From Mycobacterium sp. OTB74 (GTDB taxonomy: Bacteria > Actinomycetota > Actinomycetes > Mycobacteriales > Mycobacteriaceae), in NCBI RefSeq assembly GCF_029892685.1, contig NZ_JARXVD010000018.1, forward strand, positions 62,001 to 126,000: DNA of 64,000 nt, read 5' to 3'. A program made the position numbers and the translations under genes. Under the pieces are notes generated by a model. It made no database searches. It worked only from the letters and a program-made list of their open reading frames with translations, and was not told the origin of the DNA. Positions 16,389-25,359 of the stretch are shown piece by piece. Position 1 is the stretch's first letter. Each line of letters starts with the position of its first letter.

Positions 16389-17206
16389 TGCGTGTTCCAG
16401 TCCCGGGCGCGCGCGAGCATCGCCGGTGAGGTTGCGATGATGCGCTGGTTGCCGTTCTCGGACAGGACGTAGGTCTGCGCATCGGCCAGGTGCCGGGTGG
16501 CGATGTTGCGGGCGCGTTCGGTGTCGCCGAGTTCGATCGCGTCCGCGAGCGCGGTGTGGGTCTTGAGCACCGCGCGCCGCTGCGCCACCGAAGGACCCTC
16601 GCCGGTGGCGGAATTGTGCTCCGCCCGGCGCTGTTCGTGGCCGCTCCACAGCGCCTCCAGGCTGCCGACCACCGCAACAACCGTCGCGTTACCGCAGCCG
16701 GCCACCACGGCGTCATGGAACTGCCGGCCCAGGTCGGCGAATGCCGGGCCGTCCTCGAGTTGGTCCGCCATCGCCTGGTTGAGCCGTTGCAGTTCCGGCA
16801 CCACGGTGCTGGCCCGGTCGGCGCGCTGCGCGGCCAGTGCCGCGCAGCTGGGCTCGAGGTCACGCAGCGCGGCGCCCAGGTCGCCGAGGGCGACGTGCTC
16901 GCTTTGCAGTACCAGACCGAGCATGTAGGCGGCGCTGCTCTTGGTGGGGGCATGCACGAAGGCGCCACCCTGATTACCGCGGCGCACCGACACCAGACCT
17001 TCGGTTTCCAAGATGCGCAGCGCTTCTCGCAGCGATACCAGGCTGACGTTGAACCGCTCGACCAGCACGGCCTGCGGCGGCAGCAGGTCGCCGTCGGCCA
17101 GTTCGCCGTCGACGATCTGACGGCGCAACTCGTCGGCGACGGTCTCAGCGATGCGCGGCGAGGTCAGCCTTCGCCGGGTCTCCCGGCCCACACCTGTCGT
17201 TGTCAT
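16385..17206 (-). CDS. GntR family (FadR subfamily) transcriptional regulator
   Basis: 273-residue GntR regulator of the FadR/FCD subfamily. The N-terminal winged helix has ETVADELRRQIVDGEL, then SLREALRILETEGLVSV. The C-terminal helical domain has RQFHDAVVAGCGN and HTALADAIELGD, with the His/Asp metal-binding pattern of FCD domains, which usually bind small carboxylates or acyl ligands. The ATG at 17206 has GGGA upstream; an ATG at 17218 and a GTG at 17236 are alternatives. It heads the leftward SDR-FadD-ADH-TesB operon and diverges from the P450 gene, with an inverted repeat between. Confidence 0.87.
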   Translation of the reverse strand: MTTTGVGRETRRRLTSPRIAETVADELRRQIVDGELADGDLLPPQAVLVERFNVSLVSLREALRILETEGLVSVRRGNQGGAFVHAPTKSSAAYMLGLVLQSEHVALGDLGAALRDLEPSCAALAAQRADRASTVVPELQRLNQAMADQLEDGPAFADLGRQFHDAVVAGCGNATVVAVVGSLEALWSGHEQRRAEHNSATGEGPSVAQRRAVLKTHTALADAIELGDTERARNIATRHLADAQTYVLSENGNQRIIATSPAMLARARDWNTQ

Positions 17207-17241
17207 CAGAAGTCCCATCCGTCCACGATCGGCCACCTAAA

Positions 17242-17264
17242 GCGCTATCTTAACAAAATAGCGC
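17242..17264. promoter_or_regulatory. Candidate GntR operator in the GntR/P450 divergent promoter
   Basis: Inverted repeat with arms GCGCTAT (17242-17248) and ATAGCGC (17258-17264) around a 9-nt AT-rich centre. Inside it, ATCTTAACAAAATA (17247-17260) matches the second candidate site at 18489-18502 in 10 of 14 positions. The location between the divergent regulator and P450 genes fits autoregulation by the GntR protein. Confidence 0.55.
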
Positions 17265-17293
17265 GCTTGGGAGATCGAACGAAAGGGAACCCA

Positions 17294-18460
17294 GTGAGAG
17301 TCCCACACGTAGACGACCCGCAGTTCTGGCAGCAGGGCCCCGATGCCGAACTGGGTGATCTGCGCCGGCGCTGCCCGGTGGTCCACCAGCCCGAGGGGCA
17401 GTACTGGGTGGTGACCGGGCATCAGCAGATCGCCGAGATCAGCAAGGACCCAGTGAGTTTCAGCTCTGCACGTGGTGTGCTGATCGTCGACCGCGGCCGG
17501 GCGGTGGCAGCGGCCGACTCGCTGCTTTATGTCGATCCGCCTCGGCACGCCGTACTGCGGCGCGTCATCAACCGCGGCTTCACCGTGCGCCAAGTGGCTG
17601 CTTTGCGGCCGGTCATCAAGAAGATCGTCACCGAGGTGCTCGACGCCGTCGAACCGGGTGCCCCTGTCGATGCAGTGGATGCCCTCTGCGCACCGGTGCC
17701 GTTGCTTGTCATCGCGCATCTGCTGGGGGTGCCCGCTGCAGATCTTCCGGTCTTCCGTCGGTGGACGGACGCAATCGCTATTGCGGCAACGGATTACACC
17801 GATCCCAGAGCCATGGAAGCTGCCGGGTTCGTCGTCTACTTCAACGACAAACTCGATCAGCGTGCAGCGGATCCGAATCCGCCCGAGGACATTCTGACCG
17901 CCCTGACCGCCGATGCCGAGTTGACCCGGGCCGAGCAACTCGGGTTCTGCATGAGCCTTCTGGTTGCCGGCAACGAGACCACCCGGCATCTGATCAGCGG
18001 TGGATTGGTGGCGCTGGCCGAGCATCCGGATCAGCGGGCACGGCTGGCTGAGGACGAGTCACTGGTGCCCGAGGCGGTCGAGGAGATGCTGCGCTGGGTG
18101 ACACCGATCGTGGCGATGGCGCGCACCACGACCTGTCCGGTGGACCTCGCCGGTGAGTCGGTGGGACCCGACGAGTACCTGGTGATGCTGTACGCGGCGG
18201 CCAATCGTGACGAAGCGGTGTTCGGTGCCGACGCCGACCGGTTCGACGTCACCCGATCGCCGAATCCACACCTGGCGTTCGGCATTGGCGAGCACTTCTG
18301 CCTCGGGGCTCAGCTGGCTCGACTGGAGACGGCCATTGTGTTCACCGAGGTGTTGCGGCGCTGGCCGCACTACCGGCTGTGCGGCCAGCCGGAAATGGGC
18401 GCCTCGACGCTGCTGAGAGAGACGGTGCGGTTGCCCATCCTGTTCGATCCGCCGAGCTGA
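17294..18460 (+). CDS. Cytochrome P450
   Basis: 388-residue soluble bacterial P450 monooxygenase. The I-helix oxygen-activation motif is AGNETT (225-230), the K-helix ExxR is E264-R267, and the haem loop is FGIGEHFC with the thiolate Cys336. The GTG at 17294 is preceded by AAAGGGA. No ferredoxin or reductase gene is adjacent, so electrons must come from elsewhere. It presumably starts degradation of the pathway substrate by hydroxylation, feeding the ADH and ALDH encoded nearby. The CYP family cannot be set from the motif pattern alone. Confidence 0.92.
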   Translation: MRVPHVDDPQFWQQGPDAELGDLRRRCPVVHQPEGQYWVVTGHQQIAEISKDPVSFSSARGVLIVDRGRAVAAADSLLYVDPPRHAVLRRVINRGFTVRQVAALRPVIKKIVTEVLDAVEPGAPVDAVDALCAPVPLLVIAHLLGVPAADLPVFRRWTDAIAIAATDYTDPRAMEAAGFVVYFNDKLDQRAADPNPPEDILTALTADAELTRAEQLGFCMSLLVAGNETTRHLISGGLVALAEHPDQRARLAEDESLVPEAVEEMLRWVTPIVAMARTTTCPVDLAGESVGPDEYLVMLYAAANRDEAVFGADADRFDVTRSPNPHLAFGIGEHFCLGAQLARLETAIVFTEVLRRWPHYRLCGQPEMGASTLLRETVRLPILFDPPS

Positions 18461-18488
18461 TGCCGTTACAGATCAGACTTAAAGTGTT

Positions 18489-18502
18489 ATCTTTACTAAG
18501 AT
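18489..18502. promoter_or_regulatory. Candidate second GntR operator before the ALDH gene
   Basis: ATCTT-TACT-AAGAT, a perfect 5-bp inverted repeat with a 4-nt spacer, in the 86-bp gap between the P450 and ALDH genes. It shares the pattern ATCTTNACNAANAT with the element at 17247-17260, which suggests binding by the same GntR protein. Confidence 0.5.
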
Positions 18503-18546
18503 TGCGCAATAGCTGGACCAGGTTAGAACTCCAAAAGGCGGTACCT

Positions 18547-20010
18547 GTGCGCTCCTACGAACAGATCTTCGTCGGCGGCAAGTGGTGCGACCCGTCGAGT
18601 GATCAACGCATCGACGTGGTCTCCCCGCACACCGAAGAGGTCATTGCACATGCCCCCGCGGGATCTGTTGCGGACGTCGACGCCGCGGTGCGGGCGGCCC
18701 GTACCGCATTCGACCACGGTCCCTGGCCGCGGCTGCAGGTCGCGGAGCGCATCGCCGCAGTGGAGAAGCTGGCCGCCGTCTACGGCAGCCACATCGACGA
18801 GATGGCCGACCTGATCACCGCGCAAATGGGCTCACCCGCCAGTTTCAGCCGACTAGGTCAGGCCTCAGGTGCGGCCACCATGATGCAGCTGGCGGTACAG
18901 ACCGCACGTACCTTTCCGTGGGAGCAGCGCCGCGCCGGGTTGCTCGGTCCGGCTCATCTGCGTCGTATGCCGGTCGGCGTGGTCGGGATCATCATTCCCT
19001 GGAATGTTCCGCAGAACCTGTTGATGCCCAAGCTGATTCCCGCACTGATCGCCGGCTGCACCGTGGTGGTGAAGCCCGCGCCGGAGACGCCGTTGGACAC
19101 GCTGTGGGTGGCGCAGATGTGCGAGCAGATCGGCCTGCCAGAAGGTGTGGTGTCGGTGGTGCCGGGCGGTGCAGACGTCGGCGAGGCGCTGGTGCGCCAT
19201 CCCGGCGTCGACAAGATCGCCTTCACGGGCAATTCGGCCACCGGCCGGCGTATCGCCGCGCTGTGCGGCGAGCAGCTCAAGCGCTACAGCCTGGAACTGG
19301 GCGGCAAGTCGGCGGCCATCGTGCTCGACGATGCCCGCATCGACAAGACCGTGGCCGGACTCAAGATGGCCAGCCTGATGAACAACGGGCAGGCGTGCGT
19401 GGCGCAAACCCGGATCCTGGTCAGCGAACGCCGCCACGACGAATTCGTCGACGCACTGGAGCAGATGATGTCCGAACTTGTGGTCGGTGACCCCACCGAA
19501 CCGGCTACCGACATCGGCCCACTGGTGTCGCGGCGCCAGCAGCAGCGGGTCTGCGACTACATCCGCTCCGGTAGCGCCGATGGCGCCAAGCTTGTGCTGG
19601 GCGGAGACGACAACCCTTGCGGGCGTGGCTGGTACGTACGCCCCACGCTGTTCGCCCGGGCGGACAACGACATGGCCATCGCCCGCGAGGAGATCTTCGG
19701 CCCCGTGCTGACCGTCATCCCGTACGCCGACGAGGCCGACGCCATCCGTATCGCCAACGACAGTGAGTTCGGACTGGCCGGCTCGGTGTGGACCCGTGAC
19801 GTCGCACACGGGCTTGAGGTGTCCGGGCAGGTACGGACCGGCACCTTCGGCATCAACATGTACATGCTCGACATCTCCAGTCCCTTTGGGGGTTTCAAGC
19901 AATCGGGCATCGGCCGCGAGTTCGGCGAGGAAGGCCTGGCCGAATACACCGAACTGCAATCCGTCGTCAGTGCGGGAAAACTGCCGGACCTCGAGGGGGG
20001 ACACGAATGA
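18547..20010 (+). CDS. Aldehyde dehydrogenase (NAD-dependent)
   Basis: 487-residue aldehyde dehydrogenase. Key residues are all present: Asn153 (PWNVPQ), Lys176 (VVVKPAP), FTGNSATGRR for the cofactor loop, Glu250 (LELGGK) and the nucleophile Cys284 (NNGQACVAQTR). The start is a GTG at 18547 with AAAAGGCGG upstream. It likely oxidises an aldehyde produced from the P450 and ADH steps to a carboxylate. Its stop overlaps the HyuB start (ATGA), tying it to the hydantoinase-type genes. Confidence 0.92.
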   Translation: MRSYEQIFVGGKWCDPSSDQRIDVVSPHTEEVIAHAPAGSVADVDAAVRAARTAFDHGPWPRLQVAERIAAVEKLAAVYGSHIDEMADLITAQMGSPASFSRLGQASGAATMMQLAVQTARTFPWEQRRAGLLGPAHLRRMPVGVVGIIIPWNVPQNLLMPKLIPALIAGCTVVVKPAPETPLDTLWVAQMCEQIGLPEGVVSVVPGGADVGEALVRHPGVDKIAFTGNSATGRRIAALCGEQLKRYSLELGGKSAAIVLDDARIDKTVAGLKMASLMNNGQACVAQTRILVSERRHDEFVDALEQMMSELVVGDPTEPATDIGPLVSRRQQQRVCDYIRSGSADGAKLVLGGDDNPCGRGWYVRPTLFARADNDMAIAREEIFGPVLTVIPYADEADAIRIANDSEFGLAGSVWTRDVAHGLEVSGQVRTGTFGINMYMLDISSPFGGFKQSGIGREFGEEGLAEYTELQSVVSAGKLPDLEGGHE

Positions 20011-21749
20011 CCGAGAACACCGTGGACAACGTGACGGCCAGCGTCATCCGGTCGGCGATGGAGACCATCTGCTTCGAGATGGCCACCTACGTCTCACGGA
20101 CCGCAACCACGCCCATCCTCAATCAGTCCAATGAGCGCAATGCCACCATCCTCGATGCGACGGGCAAGCTCGCCGCGCTGTCGGTGGGCATCCCGCAGTT
20201 CATGTTGTCCTCAACGCTGCCAGTGCGTTTCGCAGCGGAGTTCTTCGAGGGCGAGCTGTATCCCGGCGACGTGATCCTGGCCAACGACCCCTATCACGGT
20301 GGCGGCCACCTGCCCGACGTGAACGTCTTCTCACCGGTGTTCGGACCGGATGGGGAGTTGGTGCTGTTCGCCTCCATCCAGTGCCACCACGGTGACACCG
20401 GTGGTGCGATGGCCGGCGGATACAACGTGTTCGCCAAGGACATCTGGAGCGAGGGGGTGCGCTACCCGTTGCTCAAGATCGTCGAAGCCGGCAGGGAACG
20501 TCGCGATGTCGTGCTGACCATGCGCGCCAACAACCGGCTGCCCGGTTTCATCGGGGATCTGCGCTCGCAGGTAGGGGCCGCGCAACTCGGTGCGCGGCGG
20601 CTGACCGACATGATCGCCGAATACGGCGTGAAAACCGTTGATGGAGCGGTGAAATGGTCGGTCGATGACGCCACCCGACGATTCTCCGCCGAGATCGCCC
20701 GGTGGCCCGACGGCACCTACGAGGCTGACGCTTATTGCGACTCCGACCCGGCCGGCAACCAGGATCTGCATGTGCACGTTGCCATCACCGTTCAAGGAGA
20801 TCGGCTGGTGATTGATTTCGAAGGCTCCGACACCCGCCCGGAGATCAACGGTTGGTCGACGTTCGGCAACACCCGCGGCAACGTGATCGCGCAGCTGGCC
20901 ACCCTGGTCGACCCGTCGATACCCAAGAACGAGGGCTTCTTCAACTGCATTGATCTGCGGGTGCCGGAGGGCTGCTGCCTGAATCCTGTTGAAGGTAAAC
21001 CGGTTTCCAGTGGTACCCACCATCCCGGTGTCGAGGTGGGAGACGCGATCGCGATAGCGATGAGCCAGATCATCCCGGACCGGTGCTGCCCGCAGGCCTA
21101 CAAATTCGGCAGTCCCCGGCAGATGTGGGGAGACCAAGACCCTCGCACCGGCAAGTCGTTCTTCGACCATGGCGGTGAGGTCAGTGCGGGGTGGGTCAGT
21201 GCTGCCCGCGGGACCGACGGCTGGGGTGCGCTGTCGGCGTCCAATGGCAACCTCATCAAGGCCAGTGCCGAGATCAATGAACAGTTGTTCCCGCACATCC
21301 TTCGTGGCCGTAATTACCGCACCGACTCCGGTGGGCCGGGGCAGTGGCGCGGTGGGTGCGGCAGTCACTTCGTCAAAGAAGTGCGTACCCCTACGCAGGT
21401 GAACCAATACGTCGTCAACCAACGGCACACCCACCCGGGCATCGCCGGCGGGCACAACGGCGCCCCCGATCACTGTGTGGTCGGGACAGAGGTTGTCGAC
21501 CCCGCGGTTTCGGGTCTGCCGCTGCAGGCCGGTGAGCGCATCGTCTACGACTTCGGTGGCGGGGGCGGCTGGGGTGACCCACTGCTGCGCGACCCGCAGG
21601 CCGTGCTCGATGACGTGTGGGACGAATACGTCTCTGTCGGCGGTGCCCTGCGCGACTACGGCGTCGTGATCACCGGATCACTGGCGGACATGACCCTGGC
21701 CGTCGACCTTGAGGCAACCAAACTCGAACGGAAGCAACGCAACTCATGA
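20007..21749 (+). CDS. hyuB: Hydantoinase B/oxoprolinase (HyuB) family protein
   Basis: 580-residue HyuB-type subunit. Typical motifs are NQSNERNATILDATGKL near residue 40, NDPYHGGGHLPDVNVF near 95, HHGDTGGAMAGGYN, and a Gly-rich C-terminus (RGCGSHFV-like, then FGGGGGWGDP). The family includes N-methylhydantoinases, 5-oxoprolinases, and the beta-type subunits of acetone and acetophenone carboxylases, which work with an ATP-using HyuA partner. The ATG overlaps the ALDH stop and its own stop overlaps hyuA, so the two subunits are made together. The substrate (lactam hydrolysis or ketone carboxylation) is not decided by sequence. Confidence 0.87.
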   Translation: MTENTVDNVTASVIRSAMETICFEMATYVSRTATTPILNQSNERNATILDATGKLAALSVGIPQFMLSSTLPVRFAAEFFEGELYPGDVILANDPYHGGGHLPDVNVFSPVFGPDGELVLFASIQCHHGDTGGAMAGGYNVFAKDIWSEGVRYPLLKIVEAGRERRDVVLTMRANNRLPGFIGDLRSQVGAAQLGARRLTDMIAEYGVKTVDGAVKWSVDDATRRFSAEIARWPDGTYEADAYCDSDPAGNQDLHVHVAITVQGDRLVIDFEGSDTRPEINGWSTFGNTRGNVIAQLATLVDPSIPKNEGFFNCIDLRVPEGCCLNPVEGKPVSSGTHHPGVEVGDAIAIAMSQIIPDRCCPQAYKFGSPRQMWGDQDPRTGKSFFDHGGEVSAGWVSAARGTDGWGALSASNGNLIKASAEINEQLFPHILRGRNYRTDSGGPGQWRGGCGSHFVKEVRTPTQVNQYVVNQRHTHPGIAGGHNGAPDHCVVGTEVVDPAVSGLPLQAGERIVYDFGGGGGWGDPLLRDPQAVLDDVWDEYVSVGGALRDYGVVITGSLADMTLAVDLEATKLERKQRNS

Positions 21750-23800
21750 CGGAATCTACCGGCGACTACCGGATCGGCGTCGACGTCGGCGGCACCTTCA
21801 CCGACTGTGTGTTGCGCCGTCCAGACGGTGCGGTGGTGATGGACAAGGTGCCGACCACGCCGCGCGACCAGAGTGAGGGAGTACTGGCAGGCATCACCAG
21901 GCTGGCCGACGCGGAGAACATCTCGGTGCAGGAGCTGCTGAGCCGCACCCGCACCATCGTGCACGGCACGACTACAGCCGACAACGCGATGATCCAGATG
22001 ACCGGTGCGCCAACAGGTCTGATCGTCACCCGAGGCTTTCGTGACGAGATCGAATTCCGGCGATGCTACAAAGAAGACATCTGGGACCCGACGCTGCCGG
22101 CGCCCGAACCGATCGCACGGCGCCGGGTCCGCCTCGAGGTCGATGAACGGATGACCGCCGAGGGTCAGGTGGACACACCGCTCGACGACGAGCAGGTGCG
22201 CAAGGCCGCAGCCCGTTTGCGGGCGTTCGGAGTGACCTCGATCGCGATCAGTTTCCTGCACTCCTACCTCAACCCGGATCATGAACTGCGCGCCCGGGAG
22301 ATCGTCCTCGATGAATATCCGGACGTCGAGATGATCTCGCTGTCCCACGAGATCATGCCCAAGCCACCGGAATTCGAGCGCACCTCGACCACACTGGTGA
22401 ACGCCTACGTCGGTCCGCCGATCGCCGGCTACCTGCAGCGGTTGACCGCCAGACTTGCCGAGGTCGGCTACCGGCACCAGTTGCTGGTGGCCACCTCAGC
22501 AGGCGGCATCGCGACGGCCGACGCCGCTGCCCGACGCGCTGTCGCCACCGTCGGCTCTGGGCCGACGGGCGGGGTCAGTGCGGCTGCGCGGGCAGCACAG
22601 CGGACCGGTATCGGTGACGTTGTCAGCGTCGACATGGGTGGCACCAGCTACGACGTCTGCCTGATCAGGGGCGGCAAGCCCGAGATCAAGATGGACTGGA
22701 ACTGGTTCCACCGCTACTGCATCGGACTGCCGATGATCGACATACCGTCGGTAGGTGCCGGCGGTGGGTCGATCGCCTGGGAGGAAGGCGGAGTCCTGCA
22801 CGTCGGCCCGCAGTCCGCACAGAGCGAACCCGGGCCGGTGTGCTACGGCCGCGGTGGCACTGAACCGACGGTCACCGATGCCGATCTGGTGCTAGGCCGT
22901 TTGGCGCCAACAGGTTTCAACAACGGGCGGATGATCTTGGACATCGAGGCCGCCCGAGCTGCGATCGAAAAGCTCGGCCGCCGAGTGGGTTTGGACGTCG
23001 AGGACACCGCTGCGGCCATCGTGCGTCTGGTCGACGCCAACATGACCGATGCGGTACGCCGGGTTCTGTCGCTGGCCGGGGCCGATCCACGCAAGTTGTC
23101 ACTGGTGGCATTCGGGGGGATGGGCGGCGTGCATGCAACCACCCAGGCTCGCGAGCTGGGCATGACACGGGTGGTGATACCCCGGGCGGCAGCCGGGCTC
23201 TCCGCACTCGGCCTGCTGACCGCCAACCACGTGATCGACGAGTCGCGCGGTTACATCGCGCAGTGGGCCGAAGCCGACCGCGCACACCTCGGCCGACTGG
23301 CGCGCGAACTGGGTGACAAAGCCCGGGCCGAATTCGCGGTCGCCGGTGTGTCGGAGAGCCGAATCCAACTGCAATGGTCGCTGCTACTGGTGTATCCGGG
23401 ACAGACCTTCGACACGGCGATCAGCGTCGAGGACCCGACCGATGTCGAGGCCGCGGTTGCGGAATTCCATCGCATCAACTCCGAGGCGCGGCTCATCGAG
23501 TCCCGCGCGCAGGAGCCCATGGTGCGTGGTCTGCGATTGACCGCGGTGGGCGCGGTGGAGCAGGCCAACCCGATCACATTGCCGAGCATCACCGACATCG
23601 AGCCGCTCGACCACCGCCGGATTCACATCGGCGGCCACTGGCATGACGCCGCGGTGTATGACATGGCTGCTGTGCTCCCGGGCGTCACGGTGTGCGGGCC
23701 TGCAGCCGTGGTGAGTCCGTTCACGACGGTGATCCTCGGCCCCGGCGAAAACGCGCATGCAGACACCGACGGTGACCTGATCATCGAGATCGAAAACTGA
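21746..23800 (+). CDS. hyuA: Hydantoinase A/oxoprolinase (HyuA) family protein
   Basis: 684-residue HyuA-type ATPase subunit with an actin/HSP70-like fold. The phosphate loops are IGVDVGGTFTDCVL at the N-terminus and SVDMGGTSYDVCLI at about residue 295, with HGTTTADNAMI between. GAGGGSIAWEEGGVLHVGP and GPVCYGRGGTEPTVTDAD follow. These are the conserved motifs of ATP-dependent hydantoinases, 5-oxoprolinase and acetone-carboxylase alpha subunits. It forms a complex with HyuB. Last gene of the P450-ALDH-HyuB-HyuA series. Confidence 0.88.
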   Translation: MTESTGDYRIGVDVGGTFTDCVLRRPDGAVVMDKVPTTPRDQSEGVLAGITRLADAENISVQELLSRTRTIVHGTTTADNAMIQMTGAPTGLIVTRGFRDEIEFRRCYKEDIWDPTLPAPEPIARRRVRLEVDERMTAEGQVDTPLDDEQVRKAAARLRAFGVTSIAISFLHSYLNPDHELRAREIVLDEYPDVEMISLSHEIMPKPPEFERTSTTLVNAYVGPPIAGYLQRLTARLAEVGYRHQLLVATSAGGIATADAAARRAVATVGSGPTGGVSAAARAAQRTGIGDVVSVDMGGTSYDVCLIRGGKPEIKMDWNWFHRYCIGLPMIDIPSVGAGGGSIAWEEGGVLHVGPQSAQSEPGPVCYGRGGTEPTVTDADLVLGRLAPTGFNNGRMILDIEAARAAIEKLGRRVGLDVEDTAAAIVRLVDANMTDAVRRVLSLAGADPRKLSLVAFGGMGGVHATTQARELGMTRVVIPRAAAGLSALGLLTANHVIDESRGYIAQWAEADRAHLGRLARELGDKARAEFAVAGVSESRIQLQWSLLLVYPGQTFDTAISVEDPTDVEAAVAEFHRINSEARLIESRAQEPMVRGLRLTAVGAVEQANPITLPSITDIEPLDHRRIHIGGHWHDAAVYDMAAVLPGVTVCGPAAVVSPFTTVILGPGENAHADTDGDLIIEIEN

Positions 23801-23832
23801 CGCGACCTGGAATGCCTAACCGCTGCAACACA

Positions 23833-24819
23833 TTATCCGCATGCCCTGGCACAGCTCCCGGATATCCGTCCTAGGACGGTGGTCGCTTCGCGCTCCATTC
23901 GTTCCAGAACTGCGGCCGCGACGGGGTGGTCGTGGATGATGCCGATGCCTTCACCGATGTGGATGTCGGCGGTATCGAAGTCCGCCGTGTCGACCGCTGC
24001 GCGGTAATCACGTTGAACATCAAGCAGATTGGCCCGCAACGCGTCCTCGTTGCCGTACCAGCGACCGACGAAGTCGTTGCGCAGTGCGCGCCCACCGTAG
24101 CCCTGCGGCCAGGGATATCCGCGCACGATGTCGTACACCATGGAACGCACCGTGTCATCCGAGCCCGCGGCAAGAGCGCGATCGCGCGCAACCATTGACA
24201 CGGGCGATTCCTGCGCCGCCCACAGCCGCGATCCGACGACGGCGCCGTCCGCGCCCAGCGAGAGTGCCGCTGCCAGACCGCGCCCATCGGCCACGCCGCC
24301 GGCCGCGAGCACCAGGGTGTCCGGGGCCCGCTCGGTGACCAGGTCCGCGATCTCGGGAACCAGCGTGAAGGTGGAACGGACGCCCTTACCGTGCCCGCCC
24401 GCTTCGCCACCTTGAGCCACCAGCACCTCGGCGCCCAGGTCGATACCCCGGCGCGCCTCTTCCAGATCGTTGACCTGGTTGATGAACGGAATTTTCGCGG
24501 CATGTATCCGGTCGGCGAAAGGAGCCGGATCGCCGAAGGACAACATCAGAGCCGCAGGGTTGCGGGCCAGAACCAGGTCCAGCAGTTCGGGCCGCTCGGC
24601 CAGCTTCCAGGCGATGAAACCGACCCCGATGCGGGTGTCTGCCGCTGCGGCGAATTGTGCATCGAGCCACCCGCTGTCGCCGTAGCCGGCGCCCAGGACT
24701 CCGAGGCCGCCGGCGCGGGTGACCGCGGTGGCCAGGCGGGCATCGGCGAATTTGTCCATGGGTGCCAACAGGATCGGCACCGTTAGTCCGAACCTCGACG
24801 TGAGTCGTGTGGTGATCAT
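23833..24819 (-). CDS. Nitronate monooxygenase (2-nitropropane dioxygenase-like)
   Basis: 328-residue FMN-dependent TIM-barrel protein. The N-terminal PILLAPMDKFADARLATAV, the GGEAGGHGKG loop with the conserved His, and LAAGGVADGRGLAAALSLGADGAVVGSRL for FMN phosphate binding mark the nitronate monooxygenase family. Members oxidise nitronates, and many mycobacterial paralogues have unknown physiological substrates. It starts 7 nt after the tautomerase stop, so the two form a small leftward operon, convergent with hyuA. Confidence 0.87.
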   Translation of the reverse strand: MITTRLTSRFGLTVPILLAPMDKFADARLATAVTRAGGLGVLGAGYGDSGWLDAQFAAAADTRIGVGFIAWKLAERPELLDLVLARNPAALMLSFGDPAPFADRIHAAKIPFINQVNDLEEARRGIDLGAEVLVAQGGEAGGHGKGVRSTFTLVPEIADLVTERAPDTLVLAAGGVADGRGLAAALSLGADGAVVGSRLWAAQESPVSMVARDRALAAGSDDTVRSMVYDIVRGYPWPQGYGGRALRNDFVGRWYGNEDALRANLLDVQRDYRAAVDTADFDTADIHIGEGIGIIHDHPVAAAVLERMEREATTVLGRISGSCARACG

Positions 24820-24826
24820 CGAAACC

Positions 24827-25219
24827 TCAGACCAGTTCGCCTGTGAGGAACTGCGCGCGTCCTTCGCCGAAAGACCAATCAGCGTCGCTGTTTTCGGTGA
24901 TCGACACGATCAGGTCCGCGGCATCCAGGCCACAGTCGCGATGCAGATTCTTGGCCAGCAATTCGTAGAACCGTTGTTTCTGCTCTGCGGTGCGACGACG
25001 GCTGACCATCTGGATGATCACCAGCTTGTCGGATCGCTCGATTCCCAGTCCGGTGTCCAGCGCGACAACCTCATCGGGGTCGCGGACGTCGACGATCTGG
25101 TACCGGTCACCCTCGGGGACGTCGAACGCTGTTACGACAGCCTGGTGCGCACTGTCGAGCAGCTGACGGATCTCTTCGGGGGTCCGGCCCCGGATGACGG
25201 TGAAGTTCAACAGTGGCAT
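24827..25219 (-). CDS. Tautomerase family protein
   Basis: 130-residue tautomerase-superfamily protein. The start MPLLNFTVIRG leaves Pro at the mature N-terminus, the catalytic general base of 4-oxalocrotonate tautomerase-like enzymes. Its length matches the doubled beta-alpha-beta type (MSAD/cis-CaaD group). The ATG at 25219 is chosen because Pro must follow it; the open frame continues upstream without similarity. A CGTTG/CAACG inverted repeat at 25259-25273 lies upstream. Co-transcribed with the nitronate monooxygenase. Confidence 0.8.
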   Translation of the reverse strand: MPLLNFTVIRGRTPEEIRQLLDSAHQAVVTAFDVPEGDRYQIVDVRDPDEVVALDTGLGIERSDKLVIIQMVSRRRTAEQKQRFYELLAKNLHRDCGLDAADLIVSITENSDADWSFGEGRAQFLTGELV

Positions 25220-25359
25220 GACCGCCCACCTTTCTTTATATCCTGCCTGCTCTAACGTCGTTGACACACAACGTATTGCGATTGCGGGACAACGGCCACG
25301 ACCAAGATCCTCGAAGCTGGTAGCAAGAATCTCCGACTGCGTTCGCAGGGACCCGTCGC

